From: Cardinalis cardinalis
Lineage: Eukaryota; Chordata; Aves; Passeriformes; Cardinalidae
DNA: 64,000 bases
Direction: 5' to 3'
Assembly (NCBI GenBank): GCA_014549065.1
Contig: JACDOX010000009.1
Coordinates: forward strand, 11,661,188-11,725,187
Shown: positions 63,065 to 64,000 of the stretch, piece by piece
Numbering within the stretch: position 1 is the first letter of the stretch
Layout: each line of letters opens with the position of its first letter
The notes under the pieces: generated by a model
Seen by the model: the letters and a program-made list of their open reading frames with translations, nothing else
Told to the model about the DNA's origin: nothing
The model's database searches: none
Program-made: the position numbers and the translations under genes

Positions 63065-64000
63065 CTATCTAGTGGAGCCTAAATGAACTCTACTGTGTGT
63101 TGCAATCCCTTTACCAAAAGCATATTTCTGAAAGTATCTGCTTGTGTTTGCAAGGAGGGTGGGCCTTCAGTTTTCTTTAAATCTGTAAAGGCAGTCTAAG
63201 AGGCAGTCAGTGTCTGCAGATTGAAAATTTCTCTTGGTATTTTCAAAAGAAAATGGGGCAATGAGCTATAGAAATGCACTTTCTCCTTTGTCCTAAGACA
63301 TTCTAAACATGCTCCAAGGAACAACAAAATTCTCTGTTACAGCAACATTCTTCCCTGTTTATAATCCTCTTTCTTCTATGCTAGTAAAAAATATGGTAGA
63401 AAGAACTTAACAGCTGATAGTGGATTCCCTACCCTGACTTTTCTTCAGAAAATTTCTCGCAGTTCTGGCTGTCACAAATCATTCCGTGTATTAGTCCTGG
63501 TTAACTACACCCTGGATTTGATGACCCTTTTTCCAGAGCTGCCTTAGTTTTAGAAAGTTGGTGTGAGTAAGACATAGCCCAAGCTAACTGTGCCCAAGCT
63601 GTCTGGAGAGGCATACATGGAAAATAAAGATTAAACATTGAGTTTAGTGATATAAAACTTTTGAAGAGCAAATAGGAGTGGGAATCGCAAAGTGAGAAGC
63701 TCGAGGCACAGAGGAGAAAAAGGAAATGAATGCACCATTACTGCTACACTCCATCAACGCTGCAGAGCTGTCATCCTGACCCACAGAAATGCCTACACTT
63801 CTCAAATAAACTTATCTGCTCTGCCCAATTCTGTATACTTGTAGAGCTGTGAGAACTGGTGACAGACAGATGTGGTCACTGCATGCCAGAATCAACAAAA
63901 CTCCAAGTACAGCCCAATCCTCATATCCTCTCTGTTGAGAGATCAGCCTTCAAGTCTCCATTTCTGACAGGGGGACGTGTTTGTGTCAGATTGGGCACAG
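63065..64000. other. Unique DNA to window end, nothing recognised
   Basis: AT-rich sequence with no repeat family, RNA gene or coding feature seen. Confidence 0.5.

Noticed and set aside
1..64000. CRISPR arrays, operons, bacterial promoters or prophage
   Set aside because: The repeats, base composition and absence of long open frames show vertebrate nuclear DNA; no regularly spaced repeat-spacer pattern was seen.

Overview
The window is vertebrate nuclear DNA, almost certainly from a passerine (songbird) genome. The diagnostic evidence is interspersed repeats: a SINE with a tRNA-Ile-like head and a CR1-type 3' tail (about 4473-4616, the TguSINE1 architecture of songbirds), two 5'-truncated CR1 LINE copies ending in the usual avian CR1 3' terminus (41884-42875 and 46972-47388), and two solo-LTR-like segments (33014-33633 and 40481-41023). 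Base composition is AT-rich throughout. No bacterial-style gene packing, operons, CRISPR arrays or rRNA are visible.

No protein-coding gene can be identified with confidence. Open frames are short (154 codons or fewer outside the N gap), overlap on opposite strands and have no recognisable domains, as expected for intergenic or deep intronic DNA. The best traces of transcription are short segments bounded by good splice signals. On the + strand these are 10600-10733 and 11889-11960 (open in mutually compatible phases), 55142-55287 (open in one frame) and 57301-57410 (closed in all frames). On the - strand they are 49997-50041, 32620-32653 and 32389-32519. All are hypotheses that need RNA data. 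A stretch at 62655-63064 (- strand) reads protein-like in two adjoining frames and may be a decayed retrocopy, but its family is not recognised.

Layout: 1-4470 unique AT-rich DNA with a (TG)n run; 4473-4616 SINE; 4617-32388 mostly unique sequence with the first + strand candidate exons and several small hairpins; 32389-33633 an LTR with possible spliced exons just downstream on the same (-) strand; 33640-39300 unique; 39306-39364 a striking nested inverted repeat; 39790-39983 a long TA/TG microsatellite; 40481-41023 second LTR; 41884-42875 and 46972-47388 CR1 copies; 48731-48825 a TCTTC satellite running into a 683-base assembly gap (48826-49508); 49509-64000 unique sequence with the remaining candidate exons and a TAATTA-rich block near 56.9-57.1 kb.

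I found no convincing new biological system. The observations most worth checking are the nested hairpin at 39.3 kb, the LTR with downstream splice signals at 32.4-33.6 kb, and the phase-compatible exon pair at 10.6-12.0 kb.
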